Origin: Pseudonocardia parietis | Lineage (GTDB): Bacteria; Actinomycetota; Actinomycetes; Mycobacteriales; Pseudonocardiaceae | Length of the DNA: 64,000 nucleotides | Assembly: GCF_017876315.1 (NCBI RefSeq) | Contig: NZ_JAGINU010000001.1 | Location: 5,890,001-5,954,000 of the forward strand | Reading direction: 5' to 3' | Shown here: piece after piece, positions 16,965-25,263 of the stretch | Layout of the letters: every line of letters starts with the position of its first letter | Position numbering within the stretch: position 1 is the first letter of the stretch | Position numbers and translations under genes: made by a program | Notes under the pieces: model-generated | The model's database searches: none | What the model saw: the letters and a program-made list of their open reading frames with translations, nothing else | What the model was told of the DNA's origin: nothing

Positions 16965-17247
16965 TTGGAGGCCGGCCGGCCGGCCGCGTGCGCGGCCACC
17001 GCGGGGTCCGGCATCCCGCGCAGCGTGCGGACCGGGCGCCAGTCGGCCTGCATCGGCAGCGCCTTCGCCGCTTCCGCGCCTTCGGCCCAGGCACGCAGGA
17101 AATGCTCGGCGGTCTGCTCCTGGTGCAGATGCAGCAATGTCTCCCCGACCCGGATGGGGACCGCGGCGTCGTCGGTGCCGGGGTGCATCACGGTGACTTC
17201 GGTGTTCTGCCCAGGTTCAGGGGGTCGTCCAGCCGGACCACCGCCAT
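16965..17247 (-). pseudogene. Frameshifted remnant of an unidentified gene
   Basis: On the minus strand a start at 17247 gives MAVVRLDDPLNLG and then loses the frame near 17214. The frame one base away continues sensibly: QNTEVTVMHPGTDD, then VPIRVGETLLHLHQEQTAEH and FLRAWAEGAEAAKALP, and runs towards the 3' end of the TetR gene. The two parts read like one small soluble protein broken by a single-base indel. I do not recognise the family. The end point is uncertain because the frame continues antisense to the TetR gene. The rest of 16960-17489 shows only a GGCCGGCC-rich palindromic stretch near 16970-16984. Confidence 0.4.
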
Positions 17248-17489
17248 CTCCGCTTGATCACTGCGTTGCCCGGTCACGGGCGGCTGCTTCTCGCTGGCAT
17301 GGCAGGAACCTCCGGACCTGTCACACCGGGAACGTGGAGGCATCGGGGATGCCGACATTTATGAATTCGGCTGCGGCGCGCCACGTGCACGCTTACACGC
17401 CCGGGGCATGGTGTTATCGGTCCGATCAGTCGATCATCAAACTTGATGAGACTCAGTAACAGACCGGACAAACGTGGCGACAGCGGGTC

Positions 17490-18329
17490 ATGAGCTCACC
17501 CCGCTGGACGCCACCGTCGGCGCCCGTCGACGAGACGCCCACGGTGCAGATCCCGGTCCAGCGGAACACGCCGCCGCCACCAGGGCCGGTCCAGCGGAAT
17601 CGCCGAAGTCGCAAGTCCCTATGGGCGGCCCTCGCCGCGGTCCTGGTCGCCGGTGGCGCCGTCGCCGCGGGTGTGGCCCTGTCGAGCAGCGGCGCAGGCG
17701 GCGCCCCGACCGCCGCCTCATCGACCACGCCGTTCAGGATCATTCATTCGGATCCGCCCGCCGCACCCACCACAACAGCGGCAGCAGCGGCGACCGTCCC
17801 GACGCAGACCTACAGCGGTACCGGGAACGACGTAGTCACGCTGACAACGCCAGTGGACGTAGGCATCGTCGAATTCGACTGCCCGAAGTGCTCTGACAAC
17901 ACGACAGTCAAGTCCGACGCGTCGATCGACGCCGACCTGGTCTCGAAGTTCTCCGGCGCCTACAGCGGCAAAGTGTGGACCGGAATGCGCGGCGGCACCA
18001 CATCGCGCCTACAGATCACCGCGAGCGGCCCCTGGACACTCAAGGTCGGCGGCCTCGACCTGGCCACCCAGTACGACGCCACGGAGCCAGTGAAGGGCAC
18101 CGGTGACGATGTCGTGCTGTACCGGACCACGCCTCGGACGGTAACCATGACACACAGCGGGAAGTCGAACTTCTCGGTCCTCGTCATGACGGACACGATC
18201 GGCTACCCAGACCTCGCGGTGAACGAGATCGGGAAGTACAGCGGACGGGTGATGTTCCCGAGCAAAGCGTCAGACGCCGTCCTCGTGCAGGTGACAGCTG
18301 ACGGCGCCTGGACGATGACCCCGTCCTGA
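17490..18329 (+). CDS. Membrane-anchored protein with two beta-rich repeats
   Basis: A 279-residue protein with no recognised family name. Residues 1-42 are cytoplasmic and Pro-rich, with a repeated PVQRN motif; about 43-65 form one transmembrane helix (LWAALAAVLVAGGAVAAGVAL); a Thr/Ala/Pro linker follows. The outer part holds two similar units of about 75 residues: each begins GTG(N/D)DVV, contains (A/K)YSG(K/R)V, and ends with a T-A-x-G-x-W-T strand. The first unit carries a CPKC pair. The pattern suggests two beta-sandwich domains exposed outside the membrane. It lies 36 bp upstream of the PHP-ATPase gene on the same strand, so the two may be co-transcribed. Confidence 0.6.
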   Translation: MSSPRWTPPSAPVDETPTVQIPVQRNTPPPPGPVQRNRRSRKSLWAALAAVLVAGGAVAAGVALSSSGAGGAPTAASSTTPFRIIHSDPPAAPTTTAAAAATVPTQTYSGTGNDVVTLTTPVDVGIVEFDCPKCSDNTTVKSDASIDADLVSKFSGAYSGKVWTGMRGGTTSRLQITASGPWTLKVGGLDLATQYDATEPVKGTGDDVVLYRTTPRTVTMTHSGKSNFSVLVMTDTIGYPDLAVNEIGKYSGRVMFPSKASDAVLVQVTADGAWTMTPS

Positions 18330-18365
18330 CCACGCGCGTTCTGGAAACTGACACGGAGCACTACC

Positions 18366-21170
18366 TTGAACTCTGGCGCACATTTCTACCGCACCGATTT
18401 CCAAGTCCATACTCCCCGCGACGCCAACTGGTCGGGTGCGCGCGCATCCACAGAGGAGGAGCGCCATGCCTATGCGAAGGAGTTCGTTGCCGAGTGTCGC
18501 GAGCGATCGCTAAACGCCGTAGCGATCACCGATCACCATGACTTCGCCTTCGTTCCATACATCCGGCAGGCAGCGGCGGCGGAGAGTGACGTGTCGGGCA
18601 GCCCTGGCGCTCCCTCGGAGCGCCTGGTTGTCTTTCCCGGACTCGAGCTCACCCTAGGCATTCCCTGTCAGGCCCTTCTCATCCTGGACGCGAACTTTCC
18701 GGACGAAAAGTTCAGCGCAATACTCGAGGCCTTGGCCATTCAGGAGACCGCCGGTGAGGCGGAGGCCCTGCCGCCGGTGACCAGGCTGGACCACATCCAG
18801 TCGTTCGAAGATCTCTACACCACTCTCGACCGGCGACCCTGGCTACAAGGGCGCTACACGGTGCTCCCGAATGTTACCGACGGCGGGTACGGGACACTGA
18901 TGCGTTCAGGTATGCACGCAAAATACAAGAGCATGCCCTGCGTCGGCGGATACCTCGATGGAACGGTCGAAGCGAAGGCCAAGCCCGGCAGTGGAATCTC
19001 CAGGAAATTCGGAGGGCAGGACGCGAATTGGGGCAACAAGCGCATTGCACTGTTCCAGACATCAGACTCTCGATCACGAACTTTCACAGATCTGGGTAAG
19101 TACTCGTCGTGGGTTAAATGGGCCGAGCCGACAGCCGAGGCGTTACGTCAAGCCTGCCTCGCACAGGAATCGCGAATCGCACACACCCAGCCTGCGCTAC
19201 CCACGATCTACATCGAGAGAGTTCACGTCAGTAACAGCTCGTTCCTCGGACCCGTTGATCTTGTCTTCAACCGGCAGTACACGGCGATCATCGGAGGCCG
19301 GGGCACTGGCAAGTCCACGATCCTCGACTACATCCGATGGTGCCTCGCGGACAACCCGGCGGTGGCGCCGACTGGTGACGGTGACACATCCGCTGACGGT
19401 CGCCGCCGCGAACTCGTCGCCTCCACACTGGCCGCCGTCGGCGGTCAAGTCGAAGTGACGTTCATCCTGAACGGAACGCGCCATGTCGTACGTCGCACAG
19501 GCGAGTCCGGCCAGCTCCTCCTCAAAGTGGGTGACGGCGAGTTCACCGCCGTGACAGAAGATCTGGTGCAGTCGCTTCTACCGGTCCACGCCTACAGCCA
19601 GAAGCAGCTCAGCAGTGTCGCTGTTCGCCCGAACGAGCTGACCCGCTTCATTACGGCACCGATCCTGCAGGACCTGCAGGCCAAGGACGGACAGGTCAAC
19701 GACGCAGCGAACCGCCTGCGCCAAAACTACGGCTCCCTGCAGCGGGCTCGATCGGTCTCCCACGACATCGAACGCCTCGGCCTCACCGGCCGGTCACTGA
19801 GCGACCAAGCCGAACATCTGCGATCGCTTCTGACGGGGCTCTCCGCAGAGGACCAGCAAGTGCTGGCTGACCGGCCGGCTGTGGAGACAAGCCGTGAGAC
19901 GCTGACCGCATTTCGTCGTACGGGCGAGCAGCTGACGACGGCCATGGCCGCCCTCCTCGACGAGGTCGACCGTCTGTCGGCCGGTCTGTCGCAGGTGCCA
20001 CCTGCAGGGGCTCTTACTCAGAATCTGGAGGCGGCTCGGGATGCGGTCAGCGGAACCATCGACGCAATCCGCACAACGGTGCAACCAGCTCAGCAGGCGC
20101 TGGAGTCTTCGCTCAGCGCGGGAGGCACCCTCGCTTCTGCACTGTCGGCTCCGGAGGCCGAGCTGACAACGCTCGATGCTCAATACGAGGACGTGAAAGC
20201 CCGCTCGGCCATACACGCCCAGCAGCTCGATCAGCTGTCGAGCATCGAGGAACGACGCAAGGCCACAGCAGACCAGCTCGTCAGCCTGCGCGAGCAGCTT
20301 GCAACGCTGGGTAATCCTGAACAAGTCCACGCCATGCTGCGGCAGGAGCTGCTCAGGCTCTACGCCGAACGCTCCGCCTTGCTGGCTCAGCAGTGCGCGA
20401 CAGTGACCGAGCTGTCCGGTGGCCTGTTGAAGGCGGAAGTCGTCCGCGGACGGGGCTTTCAACAGGCTGAGGAGCGATTCCGCGCGCTCGCCGCGGGATC
20501 CGGCGTTAGGGCAGCCAAGTTCGACGCTCTCTTCCTCGGGCTGGCCGCAGAGACAGCACCGCTCGAGACGTGGGAACGAATCCTCACCGAGCTTGAGCAG
20601 TTGCTACTGCTCGACGAAAGCACCGGTCTCACGACCGAGCAGACCCCGACGCTGTCACGACTGGGGCTGGCGATGAGCGATCAGGAACGCCTGCGTACGA
20701 AGATCACTGTCGACGCGTGGCTTGACTTGGCCCTCGTTCCGGTTCGTGACGAGCCCACGTTCTCCTACCGCACCAACGAGGCGCAGTACATCCGATTCGC
20801 CTCCGCATCTGCCGGTCAACAGGCGACGGCACTCCTGCGCGTGCTTCTATCGCAGACGGGAATGCCTCTAATGATCGACCAACCTGAGGAGGACCTTGAC
20901 AGCCAGATCGTCCAAGAGGTCGTGACCTGGCTGTGGGAGTCGAAGAAGAGACGTCAGATCATTTTTGCCAGCCACAACCCAAACCTCGTCGTCAACGGCG
21001 ACGCCGAACTCGTCGTCGTCTGTAACTACCGACGCGCTGGCGACCAGTCTGGTGGACATGTCGAGATCACCGGAGCCATCGATGTGAAGGGCGTCCGCGA
21101 CGAAATTACCCGGGTCATGGAGGGTGGGGAGCAGGCCTTCAAGCTTCGGCGGGATAAGTACGGCTTCTAA
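18366..21170 (+). CDS. PHP-domain SMC-like ATPase (TrlF family)
   Basis: A 934-residue protein of the TrlF type: a PHP phosphoesterase-like N-terminus fused to an SMC/RecN-like ATPase. PHP features are DFQVHTP (His15), AITDHHDF (His57, His58, Asp59) and GLELT (Glu94); the first His of the usual HxH pair is Gln13. The Walker A motif GGRGTGKST is at 310-318, a long helical coiled-coil region follows (about 430-680), an SAGQQ signature lies near 815, and the Walker B/D-loop MIDQPEEDLD is at 836-845. Such proteins often act in nucleic-acid-based defence; the reaction here is unproven. TTG start with GGAG seven bases upstream. It ends 11 bp before an IS insertion. Confidence 0.78.
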   Translation: MNSGAHFYRTDFQVHTPRDANWSGARASTEEERHAYAKEFVAECRERSLNAVAITDHHDFAFVPYIRQAAAAESDVSGSPGAPSERLVVFPGLELTLGIPCQALLILDANFPDEKFSAILEALAIQETAGEAEALPPVTRLDHIQSFEDLYTTLDRRPWLQGRYTVLPNVTDGGYGTLMRSGMHAKYKSMPCVGGYLDGTVEAKAKPGSGISRKFGGQDANWGNKRIALFQTSDSRSRTFTDLGKYSSWVKWAEPTAEALRQACLAQESRIAHTQPALPTIYIERVHVSNSSFLGPVDLVFNRQYTAIIGGRGTGKSTILDYIRWCLADNPAVAPTGDGDTSADGRRRELVASTLAAVGGQVEVTFILNGTRHVVRRTGESGQLLLKVGDGEFTAVTEDLVQSLLPVHAYSQKQLSSVAVRPNELTRFITAPILQDLQAKDGQVNDAANRLRQNYGSLQRARSVSHDIERLGLTGRSLSDQAEHLRSLLTGLSAEDQQVLADRPAVETSRETLTAFRRTGEQLTTAMAALLDEVDRLSAGLSQVPPAGALTQNLEAARDAVSGTIDAIRTTVQPAQQALESSLSAGGTLASALSAPEAELTTLDAQYEDVKARSAIHAQQLDQLSSIEERRKATADQLVSLREQLATLGNPEQVHAMLRQELLRLYAERSALLAQQCATVTELSGGLLKAEVVRGRGFQQAEERFRALAAGSGVRAAKFDALFLGLAAETAPLETWERILTELEQLLLLDESTGLTTEQTPTLSRLGLAMSDQERLRTKITVDAWLDLALVPVRDEPTFSYRTNEAQYIRFASASAGQQATALLRVLLSQTGMPLMIDQPEEDLDSQIVQEVVTWLWESKKRRQIIFASHNPNLVVNGDAELVVVCNYRRAGDQSGGHVEITGAIDVKGVRDEITRVMEGGEQAFKLRRDKYGF

Positions 21171-21181
21171 CCGGCTCTAGC

Positions 21182-21185
21182 CTAG
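21182..21185. repeat. CTAG target site, left end of IS stack
   Basis: CTAG directly flanks the first IS701-family element. The same tetranucleotide occurs at 22567-22570, at the IS2/IS4 junction, and at 26645-26648, matching the known CTAG target duplication of IS701-family elements. Confidence 0.8.
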
Positions 21186-22566
21186 TACTCCAGCCGCACT
21201 TCGTGATGTTGATGGTCTAGTCTTCCGATCTTGTGGAGGATGACGTAGATCTTGCGGCCTGGGCTGGTGGGCTGGACGGCTTGTTCGCGCGGGTCGCGGG
21301 CCGGTTCTTTCGGACCGAGCCGCGGCGTCGGGCGCGGGCCTATGTACGGGGGTTGCTGGCGCCGCTGGCGGGCAAGAACGGGTGGACGCTGGCTGAGGTT
21401 GCCGGGGACGCGACGCCGGATGGGATGCAGCGGCTGCTGAACTCTGCGCACTGGGACGCCGACGGAGTGCGTGATGACCTGCGTGGATACGTGGTCGAGC
21501 ACCTCGGCGATACCGGCGGGGTGCTCATCGTCGACGAGACCGGGTTTCTGAAGAAGGGCAGCAAGTCGGCCGGGGTGCAGCGCCAGTACTCCGGTACGGC
21601 CGGGCGGGTCGAGAACTGCCAGCTCGGCGTGTTTCTGGCCTACGCCACCAGCAAGGGCCGAACGTTGATCGACCGGGAGCTTTACCTGCCCAAGTCGTGG
21701 ACCTCGGACCGGGATCGCTGCCGGGATGCGGCGATCGGCGACGAGGTCGAGTTCGCCACCAAGGCCGTACTGGCGCAGGGGATGCTCGGACGAGCCCTGG
21801 ACGCGGGTGTCCCGGCCTCGTGGGTGGCCGCGGACGAGGCCTACGGGCAGGACCACAAGTTCCGCACCTGGTGCGAACGCCGCCGCATCGGCTACGTCGT
21901 CGCGGTCCCACGGAGCCAGACCATCCCCGCCGGTGCCGGTTCGAGCCGGGCCGATCATGCCGTCGCCGGCGCACCGGAGCAGGCATGGAAACGTCGTAGC
22001 TGCGCGGACGGCGCGAAGGGCCCACGCCTGTTCGACTGGGCCGTGGCCTCGGTGTCGGCTGGTGAGCACACCCCGCCCGGCTGGGGTAGGTGGCTGCTGG
22101 TCCGCCGCCAGATCCTCACCGCCGCCCAGCTCGAGGCCGGGAAGGACCCGGAGCTGGCCTACTACCTGTGCGCCGGGCCGCCGGGCACCAGTGACGATGA
22201 TCTGATCCGGGTTGCCGGCGCCCGCTGGGCGATCGAGGAATGCTTCCAGACCGCGAAGAACGAGGTCGGCCTCGACCAGTATCAGGTTCGTCGCTACGAC
22301 GCCTGGTACCGCCACATCACCCTGGCGATGCTCGCCCACGCCTATCTGTCGGTCACCGCGGCGATCGCCCCAAAAGACCTGGTCACGGGCTCATCGCGCT
22401 CACCCTCGGCGAGATCCGACGTCTCCTGGCACACCTGACCCACACCGCCACCAACCACGCCCGCGTCTGGGCCTGGTCACGCTGGCGACGACGCCATCAA
22501 CACCGAGCCCGCGACAGCCACTACCGACAACGTGCAGGCAATTCATAACGAAGTGCGGCTGGAGTA
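21186..22566 (+). mobile_element. IS701-family element, copy 1 (1381 bp)
   Basis: Complete insertion sequence bounded by inverted repeats: 19 bp identical at both ends (TACTCCAGCCGCACTTCGT), 22 of 23 overall, flanked by CTAG. It carries one transposase gene on the plus strand. An inverted copy of the same length, encoding an identical transposase, lies at 25264-26644. Confidence 0.92.
21233..22438 (+). CDS. IS701-family transposase (copy 1)
   Basis: A 401-residue DDE transposase of the IS701 family: GRFFRTEPRRRARAYVRGLL, first acidic motif VDETGFLKKGSKS, AADEAYGQD, and WAIEECFQTAKNEVG with the catalytic Glu. The C-terminus appears cut short: a stop follows SDVSWHT, while the frame one base back continues with GLIALTLGEIRRLLAHL and a WSRWRRRHQ segment typical of IS701 C-termini, up to 22548. 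The junction is at the heptamer C-CCA-AAA (22369-22375), so a -1 frameshift would give a 438-residue protein. Confidence 0.88.
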   Translation: MEDDVDLAAWAGGLDGLFARVAGRFFRTEPRRRARAYVRGLLAPLAGKNGWTLAEVAGDATPDGMQRLLNSAHWDADGVRDDLRGYVVEHLGDTGGVLIVDETGFLKKGSKSAGVQRQYSGTAGRVENCQLGVFLAYATSKGRTLIDRELYLPKSWTSDRDRCRDAAIGDEVEFATKAVLAQGMLGRALDAGVPASWVAADEAYGQDHKFRTWCERRRIGYVVAVPRSQTIPAGAGSSRADHAVAGAPEQAWKRRSCADGAKGPRLFDWAVASVSAGEHTPPGWGRWLLVRRQILTAAQLEAGKDPELAYYLCAGPPGTSDDDLIRVAGARWAIEECFQTAKNEVGLDQYQVRRYDAWYRHITLAMLAHAYLSVTAAIAPKDLVTGSSRSPSARSDVSWHT

Positions 22567-22570
22567 CTAG

Positions 22571-24019
22571 TACTGCAACGGCACTCTGCTGTCAGTCGGG
22601 TGGTCTCTGGCCGCGGCGGCGGTAGTGGCAGGCGCGGGCTTGGTGCTGGCGGCGTCGGCGCCATGTGGACCAGGCGATCGTGCTGGCCACGCAGATCGCC
22701 GGGGTGAGGATCAGTCGAGCGAGGAGTCGTCGGATCTCATTGCTCGACAATGGGATCAGCTGGTCGTCGCCGGCTGGAGATCCCCCTTTTCACCGTCCTG
22801 GTCGCGTTCGGTGGCGCGGGTGGCGGCCAGGTAGGCGGCGGCGAGCATGGCCAGGGTGATGTGGGCATACCAGGCCCGCCACGATCGGACCTGGTAGTGG
22901 TCGAGCCCGGCCTCGTTCTTCGCGGTCTGGAAACATTCCTCGATCGCCCACCGCGCCCCGGCGACGCGGATCAGTTCCCGTAGCGGGGTGGCAGCGGGTG
23001 CGGCGCAGCGGTAGAACGCGAGTTCACGCACCGTCTTACCCTCGTCGGGTTCGGTCTGGCGACGGACGAGCAGCCAGTGCTCCCACCCGTCGGGCAGTCC
23101 CGTGGTGTCCAGGGCGACCGCGGTCCAGTCATAGACCCGCTGCCCGTGCGCTCCCGCCCCGATCGAGCGCTGTTCCCACCCGCTGGCGTCGGTGTCCCGG
23201 TCACGGGCACCGGCGATCGTGGCCAGGACCTTGACCTGGCGGCGGTGCCCGTCGGTGCAGCGCAGGACGTCGTCGTTGCGGGTGGCGAGCACGAACGGGA
23301 TCTGGCGCTCGGTCAGCCAGGTGCGGAAGGTGGGGTTCTGGCCGTAGGCCTCGTCCGCGGTCACCCACGCCCCTGTCGTGAGTACTCCGGCCGAGCGGGC
23401 GCGTTCGAGCATGGCGATCCCGAGCTGCGGTTTCGTCGCGAACCCGACCTCGTCGGGGACGTCGGCCTTCGCGCAGCGATCGCGGTCCTCGGTCCACGAG
23501 GTCGGCAGATACAGCTCTCGGTCGATCAACGCCCGCCCTCGGGCGCTGGCATAGGCCAGGAAGACACCCAGCTGACAGTTGTCGATCTTGCCGGAGGTGC
23601 CGGTGTACTGGCGCTGCACTCCGGCCGAGCGGGTGCCCTTCTTGATGAACCCGGTCTCGTCGACCACGAACACCCCGCTCACCGGGTCGCCGAGGGCGTC
23701 GAGAACGTAGTCGCGCACGTCGTCGCGGACCCCGTCAACGTCCCAGTCCGCGGTGCGCAGCAGTCGCTGCGTCCCGTCCGGCGAGACTGCTCCGGCGTGC
23801 TCCGCCAGGGTCCAGCCGTTCTTGCGCTCCAGCCCAGCCAGCAGTCCGCGCACGTACGCTCCGGCCCGCGCACGGGGCTCACGACGGAAGAACCGAGGAC
23901 CGATCGAAGCTATGACCTGATCCAACGCCGCCACCCACCCAGCAAGATCCACCACACGACGATCATCACCGCCGAACTCCGATCAGCCTCTCACGACACG
24001 CCGAACCGCCGTTGCAGTA
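22571..24019 (-). mobile_element. Second, divergent IS701-family element (1449 bp)
   Basis: Element bounded by 12-bp perfect inverted repeats TACTGCAACGGC, immediately next to copy 1 and sharing its CTAG (22567-22570). CTA of the right-hand CTAG is at 24020-24022. It carries one transposase gene on the minus strand and no cargo. Confidence 0.88.
22756..23955 (-). CDS. IS701-family transposase (second type)
   Basis: A 399-residue IS701-family DDE transposase, clearly related to but different from the 401-residue copies. It shows IGPRFFRREPRARAGAYVRG, VVDETGFIKKGTRS, TADEAYGQN and WAIEECFQTAKNEAG. The zero frame stops after LQPATTS. The -1 frame continues with DDQLIPLSSNEIRRLLARL and WSTWRRRRQHQARA, the normal family C-terminus, to a stop at 22592. 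The shift would occur at the slippery heptamer A-AAG-GGG (minus strand, 22789-22783) and yield 454 residues. Confidence 0.87.
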   Translation of the reverse strand: MVDLAGWVAALDQVIASIGPRFFRREPRARAGAYVRGLLAGLERKNGWTLAEHAGAVSPDGTQRLLRTADWDVDGVRDDVRDYVLDALGDPVSGVFVVDETGFIKKGTRSAGVQRQYTGTSGKIDNCQLGVFLAYASARGRALIDRELYLPTSWTEDRDRCAKADVPDEVGFATKPQLGIAMLERARSAGVLTTGAWVTADEAYGQNPTFRTWLTERQIPFVLATRNDDVLRCTDGHRRQVKVLATIAGARDRDTDASGWEQRSIGAGAHGQRVYDWTAVALDTTGLPDGWEHWLLVRRQTEPDEGKTVRELAFYRCAAPAATPLRELIRVAGARWAIEECFQTAKNEAGLDHYQVRSWRAWYAHITLAMLAAAYLAATRATERDQDGEKGDLQPATTS

Positions 24020-24022
24020 CTA

Positions 24023-25260
24023 GTAGCGTGTCGCCGCTAAAACTATCGCTATCTGGTGTATGAGCCTCTCATCATGTTGCTCGTGTTGAGAGGATGCCCA
24101 GACGATGGCTCGTCCGAAGGTGTTCACGATCGGCCTGTCGGCTGCTGATCGCGAGTTCCTGTCCAAGCTGACCGTGACCGGCACGCATCCGGCGCGGATG
24201 ATCATCCGTGCTCGGGTACTGCTGGAGCTGGACGAGAACGTCGGCCCGGTGGACGCTCGGTCGATGGTCGCGGATCGGGTCGGGGTCTCCCAAAACACGG
24301 TCCGGTCGATCGCGAAACGGTTCGACGAGACCGACGGCGACGTGCTGGCCACGATCGGCCGCAAGCCGCGTGAGACACCGCCGGTAGCGCCGATCGTGAC
24401 CGGCGAGGTCGAGGCCCGGTTGATCGCACTGGCCTGCTCGAGCCCACCGCAGGGCTATACACGCTGGTCGCTGCGCTTGCTCGAGCGTCAGGTCGCCCTG
24501 GTCGCCGACCTGCCCGATCTGGATCACTCCACCATCGGCCGAGTGTTAAAAAAACGAAACTGCGTCCTCATCTGAAGAAGTGCTGGACGATCCCACCGCA
24601 CGCCAGCGCCGAGTTCGCCGCTCGGATGGAAGACGTCCTGGCTGTCTACGCCCGCCCCTATGACCCCCGCCGACCGGTGGTGTGCATGGACGAGAAGCCC
24701 TACCAGCTGCTAGGGCAGGTCCGCGAGCCGATCCCCGCCGAGCCCGGTCACGACCGCAAAGAGGACAGCGAGTACGTCCGCAACGGCACCTGCTCGATCT
24801 TCGTCTGGGCCGAACCCCTACGCGGCTGGCGCCGCGTCGACGCTCAACCACGCCGAACCAAGATCGACTGGGCCCGTCAGGTGCAGCACCTGCTCACCCA
24901 CGACTACCCCGACGCCGACACCGTCGTGCTGGTCATGGACAACCTCAACACCCACGGAGTCGGCTCTCTCTACGAAGCGTTCGAACCCTCCACGGCCTTT
25001 GCCTTGGCACAACGACTGGAGATCCACCACACGCCCCGCCACGGCTCCTGGCTCAACATCGCCGAGATCGAACTTTCAGCTCTCACCCGCCAGTGCCTCG
25101 ACCGGCGCATCACCGACATCGACACCCTCAACACCGAACTCGCCGCCTGGCAAGACGCCACCAACACCGACCACCGTCAGGTCAACTGGCAATTCACCAC
25201 CACCGACGCCCGCATCAAGCTCCGCCACCTCTACCCCAACAATTAGATGCGACGGTCTAC
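24023..25260 (+). mobile_element. IS630-family element nested in a CTAG junction
   Basis: Element of about 1238 bp with imperfect ends beginning GTAG (left GTAGCGTGTCGC, right end read inward GTAGACCGTCGC). It is flanked by TA (24021-24022 and 25261-25262), the usual IS630 duplication. The flanking C and G restore CTAG, so it seems to have jumped into the TA of the CTAG between the second IS701 element and IS701 copy 2. Confidence 0.8.
24105..25246 (+). CDS. IS630-family transposase, two frames joined by -1 shift
   Basis: Two overlapping frames encode one IS630 transposase. The first (24105-24575, 156 residues) is the HTH part: MARPKVFTIGLSAADREFL, RVGVSQNTVRSIAKRF and a second HTH ending IGRVLKK. 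It stops soon after an A7 run at 24548-24554. Reading -1 at A-AAA-AAA continues as TKLRPHLKKCWTIPP and the DDE domain: VVCMDEKPYQLLG, VLVMDNLNTH, HTPRHGSWLNIAEIE. Homopolymeric A runs at this point are known programmed frameshift sites in the family, so the element may be active; a plain disabling indel is the alternative. Confidence 0.85.
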
Positions 25261-25263
25261 TAG

